Origin: Adenophora triphylla var. japonica
Taxonomy: Eukaryota; Streptophyta; Magnoliopsida; Asterales; Campanulaceae
DNA: 64,000 nucleotides
NCBI GenBank assembly: GCA_022495995.1
Contig: JAFEMH010002515.1
Location: 248,001-312,000, forward strand
Direction of reading: 5' to 3'
The notes beneath the pieces were generated by a model. The model made no database searches, was not told the origin of the DNA, and saw nothing but the letters and a program-made list of their open reading frames with translations. Both the position numbers and the translations under genes were made by a program. Shown piece by piece: positions 1 through 10,960 of this stretch; position 1 is the first letter of the stretch, and every line of letters begins with the position of its first letter.

Positions 1-72
1 CTTCCAAAATATTTTTTTATACTGATATTTATATTTATATAAAAATATATTAAGAAATTGAGTAATTCTTGT

Positions 73-197
73 GAAAAACTAGTTTTTTTCAAAATATTAT
101 AAAAACTAGTTTTCAAAGCAGTTCATCTCTCTTATTAGTTAGACTTAGTGCTTTAAAACTAGTTTTTTTCTTATATTACGAAAAAACTAGTTTTTTG
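73..197. repeat. Four short copies of an ACTAGT-centred palindrome
   Basis: The palindromic core AAAACTAGTTTT occurs at about 73-90, 101-114, 155-170 and 181-197, separated by unrelated AT-rich DNA. I see no coding potential in bases 1-300 beyond this. It may be the end of a foldback element that starts before the window. Confidence 0.6.
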
Positions 198-794
198 CAA
201 GATTTTGGCTAAGAAATTATCATTTTGAAATGATATAGTATTGTTATCACTAGCTTATATTTTAGTAAAATTATATTGATACTATTTTCTTATTTAGAAA
301 TACAATATTTATTATGAATGAACCAAAAAAGAAAATGCGGTCATATACTCCCCTCCCCACGTCACGATAAGAAAGTTTCATTTAACTTTTGATGTCAATA
401 AACGTGAACTTTGACAAAATATTAATGACAATAAAGTCATCCTAGTCAAATTATATAAAAATTCATTGATAAATCGCAAAATAAATATATAATTAATAAT
501 TTTCATCTTTTGGTACGAAAATCTATCCCTACTTTTTAAAACCATCTACATCACTTCGGTGCAAATTTGCACTATCTTTACGCAATTTTTGCACGAATCA
601 TTTTCAACAATTTGTTTTAAATATTATACCAAATAAATTTATCATTAAAATATTTATTATTATTTCACATATATAAATAATATTAGATTATATACATTTT
701 ATAATGTAAAATATTTTCATATATATATCAAAAACAAAATAAAAAGAGATTTCAAAAAATGAAAGAAAGAAAAAGGGGATAGCGCAGCGTTATC

Positions 795-1560
795 ACTTAC
801 GACAAATAAACAACGTTGCTTTCGAGATTAAACTCACCCTCAAAGTTTTTATGTGTGACATTATCATTCACGTTAAAATCGAGATACGTAGGTATTATGG
901 AGAAGCACATCATATCATGAACATGAATGCATGTTTTATCGATTTTTAGTCCCATACATGCCTCCGTTAAGTGAAACATTAGCGTTTGCTCTCCCGAGAG
1001 TTTATTGAATGATTATTTTGAATGGTAAAGTTCGTAGACATGTGATGAATATTCAACCGTCTCTAGACCGATGATTTGCCCAAGGGTAGAAATGACACAT
1101 TGAGGTAAATCTCGCATCTAGATAAGTGAGAGTTGACCCGGAGTCGATTATTGTGTTTCTCTTATCGAATATCACTTGTTACCTTACAATCTTTTTAGCT
1201 CCCAATGTAATCCCTTCAAGGGCAACAAAAGTATAAGTTTGGGTACCTCTATAGGACATCAATGGAGTTGACACCACTTCATCGGTGATAAAGATACAAG
1301 AGCTCATCCCGTATTTGAATTTGTTTGAGAATTCTGCCAACTTTGAAAAAAGTAGGAAAATTTCTTCTCAACCTCGGATCCTACCGGGAAATTAGGGACA
1401 AATACCCACGTTCAAAGTCGATTACTCCGGAAGAACCACAAACCGATATGAATCTGGTTAAAAGCAAAATTAGTGACTTTAGTCGAACCTCTATTGTTGA
1501 CCATCTAAAATGTGAATGTCTCAGTGGCCAAGACTCCTAATACGCTCGAAGAAGTATCCG
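795..1560 (-). pseudogene. CDR1-like aspartic protease pseudogene, unit 1 (C-terminal half)
   Basis: On the minus strand this encodes the C-terminal half of a plant A1 (pepsin-type, CDR1/nepenthesin-like) aspartic protease, broken into several frames. Around 1135-1160 the second catalytic motif reads IIDSGSTLTYL and is intact, unlike in the other units. The end of the protein, with a CFSIIPTYLDF-like stretch, is at about 797-979. The N-terminal half, including the first catalytic Asp, is missing: similarity to the sister units ends at about 1560, where a CACTA-like fragment begins. This family normally makes secreted or vacuolar peptidases of 430-450 residues. Only about half of that length remains, so no function is expected. 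Confidence 0.7.
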
Positions 1561-1561
1561 C

Positions 1562-1902
1562 CTAGTAGTAAGAAAACTAAGTAAATTTATCAGGTTGCCG
1601 ACGAATTTATCCGTCGGTGGCTATAATATTACTGACGGAAAAGTCAATCTGTATTCTCCGGCGATAATGCCGATTATCGTCTGGCAAGTATTATTTACCG
1701 ATGGACAATCTCCGACGAATTATTGGTGCTTACCGACGGATTAGCCGTCGGTATTACCGACGGAATATTCCGTCGTTATTACCAACAGAATATTACCGAC
1801 GGGGTTCGACGGATCATTTTCGTCGGCAAATTAATATTATCGACGAAATCTGTTGTATACCGACTGAAATTTCCGTCGATAATTTCCCGATTTCTATTAG
1901 TG
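1562..1902 (+). mobile_element. CACTA-like fragment made of CGACGG subterminal repeats
   Basis: About ten copies of CCGACGGA, TCCGTCGG and variants lie in both orientations between 1590 and 1885. The right edge reads TTTCTATTAGTG, which is CACTAATAGAAA in reverse complement and fits a CACTA (En/Spm) terminus. The left edge (CCTAGTAGTAAGAAA) is a poor partner and no 3-bp target duplication is visible, so this may be a decayed non-autonomous element or a fragment. Sister units continue as protease sequence here, so the insertion came with loss of the protease 5' half. Other readings, such as a MULE subterminal array, are possible. Confidence 0.55.
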
Positions 1903-2129
1903 TTAACTTTTCGTGTAATAACAAATACGAGTATTGCATTTAGCTTTCTAACTTTTTGTAGAATTGTAGTCCAAGTGTTTGTACATTGCTTATATCAATG
2001 TCATGGCAGCAGAGCCAAATGAAGGCTTAAGGCGACAATTGTCTCTATTAAACTAAATTTGCCTATTAAATTATAATATTGCATATTCAAAATAATATTA
2101 CCCCGTTAAAACAAGTTTCTGACTTCGCC

Positions 2130-3380
2130 CCTAGCTTATATCATACTTCCTACGTTTCAAAATGATTGTTCAAAAGAATTCAATTTGTTACTGATCAAGA
2201 CCAAAATTGAATTTTTTTTGAACATTCATTTTGGGACATGGAGACCGGTAAAATTATACTAATGTAATTTACTTATTTAATAATATGTCATTTATTATTA
2301 ATGAACCAAAAAAGAAAATGCGACCGATAACTCCCTTCGTCTCGTTAAGATGATTTTATTTACCTTTAAATAAATGATCAACACAAGTGAACTTTGACCA
2401 AATATTAATGAAAATAAAATCATCCTAGTAAAAGTCAACAAACAATTTATTGATAAATCACAAATTTAATATTTATTTGAATTTATGTTCAAGAACAAAA
2501 TGTCCCAAAGTAAATATTCATTTGAATTCATAATAAGAACAAAAGTTAACATTTATTTTGCGACGGAGAAATTAATTAATAATTTCCATCTTTTGGTACT
2601 GAAATTTATCCCCCAACTTTTTAAAACCATCTTCAATAGTTTGGTGCAAATTTGCACTATCTTTGCGCAATTTTTGCACCAATCATCTTCAATAAGTTGC
2701 TTTAAATGTTACATATTAAAAATAATCTTACCCCGTTTATAAAAGTTTGTATCTTCACCACTAACTTATATCATACTCCCTCCGTTTCGAACGGAATGTA
2801 CAAAAAAAAATCAAATTTGTGCTTGATCAAAAACGTATTTGAATTTTTTTGAACATTTATTTTGGGATAAAAGTAAAATTTTACTAATATGATTTACTTA
2901 TTTAAAAATACGACATTTATTACGAATGAACCAAAAAATAAATGCGACCATATGCTACCTTCGTCTAGATAAGATAATTTCATTTAACTTTTGATAGCCA
3001 ACACAAATGAATTTTGATAAAATATTAATGACAATAAGATCATCCAAATAAAATTCTACAAACATTTATTGATAATTCACAAAATACATATTCATTTGAA
3101 TTCATGTTCAGTAACAAAATATTCCAAAGCAAATATTCATTTAAATTCATAATAATAAGAACAAAAGTTAACATTTATTTTGCGATGGAGGAATTAATTA
3201 TTAATTTCCATCTTTTGGTACTGAAATTTATCCCCCAACTTTTTAAAACCATCTTCAATAGTTTGGTGCAAATTTGCAATATCTTTGCACAATTTTTGCA
3301 CCAATCATCTTCAATAAGTTGCTTTAAATGTTATACCAAATAAACTTATTCTTAAAATAATCATTATTATTAACCTAATA
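2130..3380. repeat. Two adjacent short partial units (~630 bp each)
   Basis: Bases 2130-2745 and 2746-3380 are two direct copies of the non-protease part of the array unit, each starting near a CTCCGTTTCRAA motif and ending after the GTGCAAATTTGCAC hairpin. Open reading stretches of about 80 codons in both copies (2485-2742 and 3104-3343), and another at 5420-5659, are shared because the DNA is duplicated. Their translation has no recognisable domain. Confidence 0.7.
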
Positions 3381-3479
3381 AATAAATAATGTTAAGTATA
3401 TACATTTTATAATGTAAAATCTTTTCATATATATAAAAAACAAATAAAAAAGATTTTCAAAAAAAGAAGAAGAAAGAAA

Positions 3480-4665
3480 AACAGGATAGTGCAGCGTTAT
3501 CCCTTATGCCAAAGAAAAAACGTTTCGAGATTAAACTCAACTTCAAAGTTTTTCTACGTGACATTACCATTCACGCTAAAATCGAGATATGAAGGTGCCA
3601 TGGAGAAGCATATCACATCATGAACATGTTCACGATTTTTAGTTCCACATTTGCCCCGTAAAGTGAAACATCGGTATTTTCTCCTACGAGAGTTTATTGA
3701 ATGATTCTTATAAATAGCAAAATTCATAGACATGCAATGAATCTTCAACTGTCTCTAAGCCAAGGAGTTTCCTAAAGGTAGAAATGACATTGACCCAAAT
3801 CCCGCCTTCTAGATAAGTGAGAGTTGACCTGAAGTCGATGATTGTGTTTCTCTTGTCGAATATTACTTGTTTGCTTTCAATCTTTTTAGCTCCCACTGTA
3901 ACCCCTTTGAGGGTGACGAAGTACAAAATTCGGTTACCTCAAATGGGAAAACAACGGAGTTAGCACCACTTGACCGGTGATAAAAATACCGGAGCTCAGC
4001 CCGAATTTCAATCTGCTTGAGAATTCTGCCGACTTTGGAAACCAGTAGGAAAATTTCTTCTCAACCTCAGATCCTAACTGGGAAATTTGGGACAAATACC
4101 ACGTCCAAGGACGATTACTCTAGAAGAACCACATACAAGATATGAAATCTGGTTTTCGTGTCTGCATCCGGACACAAAGTCGGTGACTTTAATCGAACCT
4201 CCGTTGACATCTGAAATGCAAATGTATCAGTAGCCAAGACTCTTACTGCGCTCGAAGTATTAGCGTACATAGGAGTATAGATTTGGCATTCTCCACCAGG
4301 AATGGAACAGTTAGGGACTGAGTCATCTTTTCTCGGAAAAGCTTAATAAAGAGGTGACTGCGATGAGAGATTTTGGTAAATGACCAAAATTTTTTGGGTC
4401 CAACAGTGGAGTGTCACGAGTGAAACAAGTCATGCATGGTGTGCATTGTATCCATGTCAAGACACTTCCGGTGTTGACAATGGCGTAAATTATAGTCGGT
4501 GGAGTCCCGACTAATAACTTCATAAGAAACTGACCATCGCGCGAATGTATCACAAACTCAACACTCACCCTATTGGTGCTCATGATCCGACTTAAGCTAG
4601 TCTGCTCTCCCGGGGATAGAGGTGAGTCTCGATGATTGAGCTCAACCTCAAACCCCTTGTCAAGT
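3480..4665 (-). pseudogene. CDR1-like aspartic protease pseudogene, unit 2
   Basis: Minus-strand reading from about 4660 gives GFEVELNHRDSPLSP, the HRDSP block typical of the CDR1 propeptide. It continues into FLMKLLVGTPPTIIYAIVNTGS, where the first catalytic motif DTGS has become NTGS. After frame breaks the C-terminal half resumes at 3926-3708 with YFVTLKGVTVGAKKI, then IIDFRSTLTYLEGG, where the second motif DSGS has become DFRS, then FRKLLGLETVEDS. A stop lies just upstream of the HRDSP block, so the signal peptide is also gone. Both catalytic aspartate motifs are damaged and the frame is broken, so this is a pseudogene of a secreted plant protease. Confidence 0.85.
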
Positions 4666-5694
4666 ATATTGACACAATAATTTCAATCAACTTACTATAC
4701 ACTCCCTCCACCCATTACACATTTTATAACATTACAAATGTTTCATTTAACATTTTGTGGCATAACAAATATTGCATTTAGCTTTTCAACCTTTTGTAAA
4801 AATGTAATCTACATTGCTTATAATAGTGTCATGGCAGGTCCAAGTAAAGGCTTAAGGCGGCAATTGTCCCCCTTTATTTTTCAAAATGCATTGATTAGCG
4901 CTACACAATTTTTAAAATATTCCTTTTATCTTTAATATTAATATTCCCCCACCATTGTATTAAGAAAAATTAGTGTTATATTAAATATTTGTCTTCGTTT
5001 AAACTAAATTTGACTTTAAAATATTTCATATTCAAAATAATCTTACCCCGTTTATAAAAGTTTCTATCTTCACCACTAACATATATCATACTCCCTCCGT
5101 TTCGAACGGAATGTACAAAAAAAATTCAAATTTGTGCTTGATCAGAAACGTATTTGAATTTTTTTGAATATTTATTTTGGGATAGAAGTAAAATTTTACT
5201 AATATGATTTACTTATTTATAAATACGACATTTATTACGAATGAACCAAAAAATAAAACGCAACCATATACTCCCTTCGTCCGGATAAGATAATTTCATT
5301 TAACTTTTGATAGTCAACACAAATGAATTTTAATGAAATATTAATGACAATAAGATCATCCTAATAAAATTCTATAAACATTTATTGATAATTCATAAAA
5401 TACATATTCATTTGAATTCATGTTCGGTAACAAAATATCCCAAAGCAAATATTCATTTGAATTCATAATAATAAGAACAAAAGTTAACATTTATTTCACG
5501 ATGGAGGAATTAATTAATAATTTCCATCTTTTGGTACTGAAATTTATCCCCCAACTTTTTAAAACCATCTTCAATAGTTTGGTGCAAATTTGCACTATCT
5601 TTGGGCAATTTTTGCTCCAATCATCTTCAATAAGTTGCTTTAAATGTTATACCAAATAAACTTATTCTTAAAATAATCATTATTATTAACCTAA

Positions 5695-5954
5695 TCTATA
5701 GTATAAATGGCACCGGTACTATGAACAGTACTATAAACAGTACCAAATTAATTTTTTCCATTTTGCCCCTCAAATTCTACCAAGGCTCTTTATTTTCAGT
5801 TTTACCCTTAATTTTCAAAATAACTTTTCCCTCCTAAACTTTGAATTATATAGTATTTTTTCCCATTTTACCCTCACTAAGTTGTTCCTTTTCCATTTGC
5901 CCTCACTTTTAATTAAAAAAATACCACGTGTCCTCGGACACGGGCTTTTACTAG
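5695..5954 (+). mobile_element. Non-autonomous Helitron, 260 bp
   Basis: It starts with TCTATAGTATAAATG and ends with the hairpin CGTGTCC-TC-GGACACG followed by GGCTTTTACTAG, the 5' TC and 3' CTRR signature of Helitrons. The flanks are A and T. The sister unit has the uninterrupted sequence AACCTAATATATAAAT at 8264-8279, with the insertion point between 8270 and 8271, so the insertion added no target duplication, as known for rolling-circle transposition. It has no coding capacity. The same family occurs reversed at 26254-26424. Confidence 0.92.
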
Positions 5955-6059
5955 TATATAAATAATATTAAGTATATCCATTTTATAATGTAAAATCTTT
6001 TCATATATATAAAAAACAAATAAAAAAGATTTTCAAAAAAAGAAGAAGAAAGAAAAATA

Positions 6060-7240
6060 GGATAGCGCAGCGTTATCCCTTATGCCAAAGAAAAAACGTT
6101 TCGAGATTAAACTCAACTTCAAAGTTTTTCTACGTGACATTACCATTCACGCTAAAACCGAGATATGAAGGTGCCATGGAGAAGCATATCACATCATGAA
6201 CATGTTCACGGTTTTTAGTTCCACATTTCCCCGTAAAGTGAAACATCGGTATTTTCTCCTACGAGAGTTTATTGAATGATTCTTATAAATAGCAAAATTC
6301 ATAGACATGCAATGAATCTTCGACCGTCTCTAGACCAATGAGTTTCCTAAAGGTAGAAATGACATTGACGTAAATATCGACTTCTAGATAAGTGAGAGTT
6401 GATCTGAAGTCGATGATTGTGTTTCTCTTGTCGAATATTGCTTGTTTGCTTTCAATCTTTTTAACTCCCACCGTAGCCCCTTTGAGGGTGACGAAGTACA
6501 ATTTCGGTTACCTAACATGGGACAACAACGGAGTTGGCACCACTTCACCGGTGATAAAGATACTGGAGCTCAGCCCGAATTTCAATCTGCTTGATAATTC
6601 TGCCGACTTTGGAAACCGGTAGGAAATTTTCTTCTCAACCTCAGATCCTAACTGGGAAATTAGGGAAAAATACCACGTCCAAGGACGATTACTCTAGAAG
6701 AACCACGTACCGGATATGAAATCTGGTTTTCGTGTCCGCATCCGGACACAAAGTCGGTGACTTTAATCAAACCGCTGTTGACATCTGAAATGCAAATGCA
6801 TCAGTAGCCAATAGCCAAGACTCTTACTGTGCTCGAAGCATTTTCGTAGGAGTTCAAATTTGGCATTCCCCACCAGGAATGGAACAGTTGGGGACTGAGT
6901 CATCTTTTCTCGGAAAATCTTAACAAGGAGGTGATTGGGATGAGAGATTTTGGTAAATGACCAAATTTTTTGTGTCCAGCAGTGGAGTGTCACGAGTGAA
7001 ACATGTCATGCATGGTGTGCATTGTATCCATGTCAAGACACTTCTGGTGTTGACAATGGCGTAAATTATAGTCGGTGGAGTCCCGACTAATAATTTCATA
7101 AGAAACTGACCATCGCCCGAATGTGTCACAAACTAAACACTCACCCTATTGGTGTTCATGATCCGACTTAAGCTGGTCTTCTCTCCCAGGGATAGAGGTG
7201 AGTCTCGATGAATGAGCTCAAACTCAATCCCGTTGTCAAG
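6060..7240 (-). pseudogene. CDR1-like aspartic protease pseudogene, unit 3
   Basis: Same layout as the unit at 3480-4665. The first catalytic block reads AIVNTRS at about 7060, so both the Asp and the Gly of DTGS are changed. The second motif at about 6410 reads IIDFRSTLTYL. The C-terminal half around 6501-6283 still has YFVTLKGATVGVKKIESK and FRKLIGLETVEDS. The start region has lost the in-frame ATG context kept in units 2 and 4, and the frames are broken in the middle. It follows the Helitron insertion and shares the DFRS change with units 2 and 4. Confidence 0.85.
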
Positions 7241-8384
7241 TATATTGACACAATAATTTCAATCAGCTTACTATACACTCCCTCCACCCCATTACACATT
7301 TTATCACATTATAAATGTTTCATTTAACATTTCGTGGCATAACAATTATTGCATTTAGCTTTTCAACCTTTTGTAAAAATGTAATCTACATTGCTTATTA
7401 TAGTGTCATGGCATGTCCAAGTAAAGGCTTAAGGCGGCAATTGTCCCCCTTTATTTTTCAAAATGCATTGATTAGCACTACACAATTTTAAAAATATTCC
7501 TTTTATCTTTAATATTAATATTCCCCCACCATTGTATTAAGAAAAAATAGTGTTATATTAAATATTTGTCTTCGTTTAAACTAAATTTGACTTTAAAATA
7601 TTTCATATTCAAAATAATCTTACCCCGTTTATAAAAGTTTCTATCTTCACCACTAACTTATATCATACTCCCTCCGTTTCGAACAGAATGTTCAAAAAAA
7701 TTTCAAATTTGCGCTTGATCAAAAATGTATTTGAATTTTTTTGAACATTTATTTTGGGATAGAAGTAAAATTTTACTAATATGATTTACTTATTTAGAAA
7801 TACGACATTTATTACGAATGAACCAAAAAATAAAACGCAACCATATACTCCCTTCGTCCGGATAAGATAATTTCATTTAACTTTTGATAGTCAACACAAA
7901 TGAATTTTGATAAAATATTAATGACAATAAGATCATCCTAATAAAAGTCTACAAACATTTATTGATAATTCACAAAATACATATTCATTTGAATTCATGT
8001 TCAGTAACAAAATATCCCAAAGTAAATATTCATTCGAATTCATAATAGTAAGAAAAAAGTTAACATTTATTTAGCGATGGAGGAATTAATTAATAATTTC
8101 CATCTTTTGGTACTGAAATTTATCCCCCGACTTTTTAAAACCATCTTCAATAGTTTGGTGCAAATTTGCACTATCTTTGCGCAATTTTTGCACCAATCAT
8201 GTTCAATAAGTTGCTTTAAATGTTATACCAAATAAACTTATTCTTAAAATAATCATTATTATTAACCTAATATATAAATAATATTAAGTATTTACATTTT
8301 ATAATATAAAATCTTTTCATATATATAAAAAATAAATAAAAAAGATTTTCAAAAAAGAAGAAGAAAGAAAAACATGATAGCACA

Positions 8385-9555
8385 ACGTTATCCCTTATGC
8401 CAAAGAAAAAACGTTTCGAGATTAAACTCAACTTCAAAGTTTTTCTCTCGACATTACCATTCTCGCTAAAACCGAGATATGAAGGTGCCATGGAGAAGCA
8501 TATCACATCATGAACATGTTCACGGTTTTTAGTTCCACATATGCTCCGTAAAGTGAAGCATCGATATTTTCTCCTACGAGAGTTTATTGAATGATTCTTA
8601 TAAATAACAAAATTCATAGACATGCAATAAATCTTCAACCGTCTCTAGACCAATGAGTTTCCTAAAGGTAGAAATGACATTGACGTTGATCCCGCCTTCT
8701 AGATAAGTGAGAGTTTACCTGAAGTCGATGATTATGTTTCTATTGTCGAATATTATTTGTTTGCTTTCAAAATTTTTAGCTCCCACTGTAACCCCTTTGA
8801 GGGTGACGAAGTACAAATTCGGTTACCTCACATAGGACAACAATGGAGTTGGCACCACTTTACCAGTGATAAAGATACCGGAGCTCAGCCCGAATTTCAA
8901 TCTGCTTGAGAATTATGCCGACTTTGGAAACCAGTAGGAAAATTTCTTCTCAACCTCAGATCCTAACCGGGAAATTAGGGACATATACCATGTCCAAGGA
9001 CGATTACTCTAGACGAACCACATACCGGATATGAAATATAGTTTTCGTGTCCGCATCCGGAAACAAAGTCGGTGACTTTAATCGAACCTCTGTTGACATC
9101 TCAAATGCAAATGTATCAGTAGCCAATAGCCAAGACTCTTACTGTGCTCGAAGTATTTGCGTAGGAGTACAAATTTGGCATTCCCCACCAGGAATGGAAC
9201 AGTTGGGGACTGAGTCATCTTTTCTCAGAAAAGCTTAACAAGGAGGTGATTGGGATGAGAGATTTTGGTAAATGACCAAATTTTTTGGGTCCAACAGTGG
9301 AGTGTCACGAGTGAAACATGTCATGCATGGTGTGCATTTTATCCATGTCAAGAGACTTCCGGTGTTGACAATGGCGTAAATTATAGTCGGTGGAGTCCCG
9401 ACTAATAACTTCATAAGAAACTGACCATCGCCCGAATGTATCACAAACTCAACACTCACCCTATTGGTGCTCATGATCCGACTTAAGCTGGTTTGCTCTC
9501 CCGGGGATAGAGGTGAGTCTCGATGAATGAGCTCAACCTCAAACCCGTTGTCAAG
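8385..9555 (-). pseudogene. CDR1-like aspartic protease pseudogene, unit 4
   Basis: The ATG-containing N-terminal block at 9474-9235 reads MSTNRVSVEFVIHSGDGQF, then AIVNTGSLLTWIKCTPC, with NTGS in place of DTGS. The HRDSP block lies just upstream. The second catalytic motif near 8725 reads IIDFR and then a stop codon, one mutation further than units 2 and 3. The remaining C-terminal part (8638-8400) ends in the CFSMAPSYLGF stretch. The coding strand is opposite to the Pack-MULE gene fragment that follows at 10143. Confidence 0.85.
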
Positions 9556-10142
9556 TATATTGACACAATAATTTCAATCAGCTTACTATACACTCCCTCC
9601 ACCCCATTACACATTTTATCACGTTATAAATGTTTCATTTAACATTTCGTGGCATAACAAATATTGCATTTAGCTTTTCAACCTTTTGTAAAAATGTAAT
9701 CTACATTGCTTATAATAGTGTCATGGCAGGTCCATGTAAAGGCTTAAGGCGGCAATCGTCCCCCTTTATTTTTCAAAATTCATTGATTAGCACTAAACAA
9801 TTTTTAAAATATTCCTTTTATCTTTAATATTAATATTCCCCCAGCCAAAAACTTGTAAAAAACGCATTTTTTCTAAGCTTAACAAAAAACGTGTTTTTAG
9901 AACGAACACACAGACAACCCATTCTCTCTCTCTCTACCCGCAAACTCTCTCTCTCTAGACGCAATACCAGTTCTCCCCCAAAACCATTCGCCGGCGACCT
10001 TACTTTTAACCACAATTGCCCACCACCATCATCTGCTATCCCCAAATCAACAACCAATCCTCACCGTTCTACCTCCCTCTTCCTCAATTACCTTCTTCCC
10101 CGATCTATTCTCTTCCAATTTTCCTCTCAACCCAATTTGAAA

Positions 10143-10382
10143 ATGTCGTCACCGGCAGCAACCATAGCGATTTCTCTTGTTCTGTCGATGATTATTTTTA
10201 GTACTAACGTTGTTGAAGGGCAGTGCTGCTCCACACTCAAGACGGTGTTGAAAACCAACGCAGAGTGTCTATGCGAGGCATTCAAGAACAGTGCTCAATT
10301 GGGTGTTTCTTTGAATATCACAAAGGCTTTGGCTCTTCCCACCGCCTGCCATCTTCATGCTCCTCGCATACACAAAAATTGA
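10143..10382 (+). pseudogene. Captured lipid-transfer-protein (LTPG-like) fragment, 79 codons
   Basis: Starting at ATG 10143 the frame encodes a good signal peptide (about residues 1-27, hydrophobic [10 protein letters not shown], then GQ). It then runs directly into [20 protein letters not shown] and [17 protein letters not shown]. These are the CC, CxC and seventh-Cys parts of the eight-cysteine motif of plant non-specific lipid transfer proteins. Cys1, Cys2 and Cys8 are missing: the region between the signal peptide and the CC pair has been deleted, and the C-terminus is cut off and replaced by MULE repeat sequence. An upstream in-frame extension to 9891 looks like leader, not protein. LTPs are secreted lipid carriers; this version lacks several disulfide partners and probably cannot fold normally. 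Confidence 0.8.
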
Positions 10383-10384
10383 GT

Positions 10385-10960
10385 GCCAGTGTATTAGTTT
10401 TCAAATGCCAGTGTATGTGTTTTCAAATGCCATTCCATGTGTTTTTGAATGCCAGTTCTTGTGTTTTTGAGAGCCAACAAACTTAATTCGAGTGCCAGTG
10501 CATTTTAATTCGAGTGCCAGCACATGTTAATTCGAGTGCCAGTGCATGAAGAAGATGATCGAAGATGGAGTGCCAGTGCATTTTAATTCGAGTGCCAGTA
10601 CATGTTAATTCGAGTGTCAGTGCATGTTTTTTGGAATGCCAGAATAATAGAATATTAATGCCAGTGCATAACAAATAGATGGGAATTTGAGTGCCAGTGT
10701 ATGTGTTTTTGAGTGCCAGTGTATGTGTATTTGAATGCCAATCCATGTGTTTTTGAATGCCAGTGCTTGTGTTTTTGAGAGCCAGTTCATGTATATAAAA
10801 GTGCCCGTGTAAAAATCGCCAGTGCCAGTTTAACAAAGTGTCAGTGCAATTTTACACTGGCACTTTGTTAAACTGGTACTGACACTTTTTTCACTGGCAC
10901 TTTGTTACACATGCACTGGCACTTTGTCACAGTGACACTTTGTTAAACTGGAACTGGCAC
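10385..10960. repeat. GTGCCAGTGCATGTGTTTTT minisatellite inside the Pack-MULE
   Basis: Some 20 degenerate copies of a 20-35-bp unit with core GAGTGCCAGTG run in one orientation to about 10830, then in inverted form (CACTGGCACTTTGTTA) to about 10960. The two halves can fold on each other. Long open stretches on the minus strand here (rich in HWHS and TGTQ) simply reflect the repeat. The same array occurs in the sister MULE at 25040-25600. Confidence 0.85.

Noticed and set aside
2485..2742. Open frames of about 80 codons repeated at 2485-2742, 3104-3343 and 5420-5659 as a possible small gene family
   Set aside because: They lie in directly duplicated DNA, are broken in the copies near 8000 and 11530, have no domain, and show changes without regard to codon position. 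Duplication alone explains them.
9891..10142. N-terminal extension of the LTP fragment to an ATG at 9891
   Set aside because: The stretch is leader-like (CTCTCT tracts, Pro/Ser-rich translation), and the signal peptide clearly starts at ATG 10143.
10483..10836. 117-codon minus-strand frame rich in HWHS and TGTQ
   Set aside because: It is a translation of the GTGCCAGT minisatellite, whose unit happens to lack stops in that frame.
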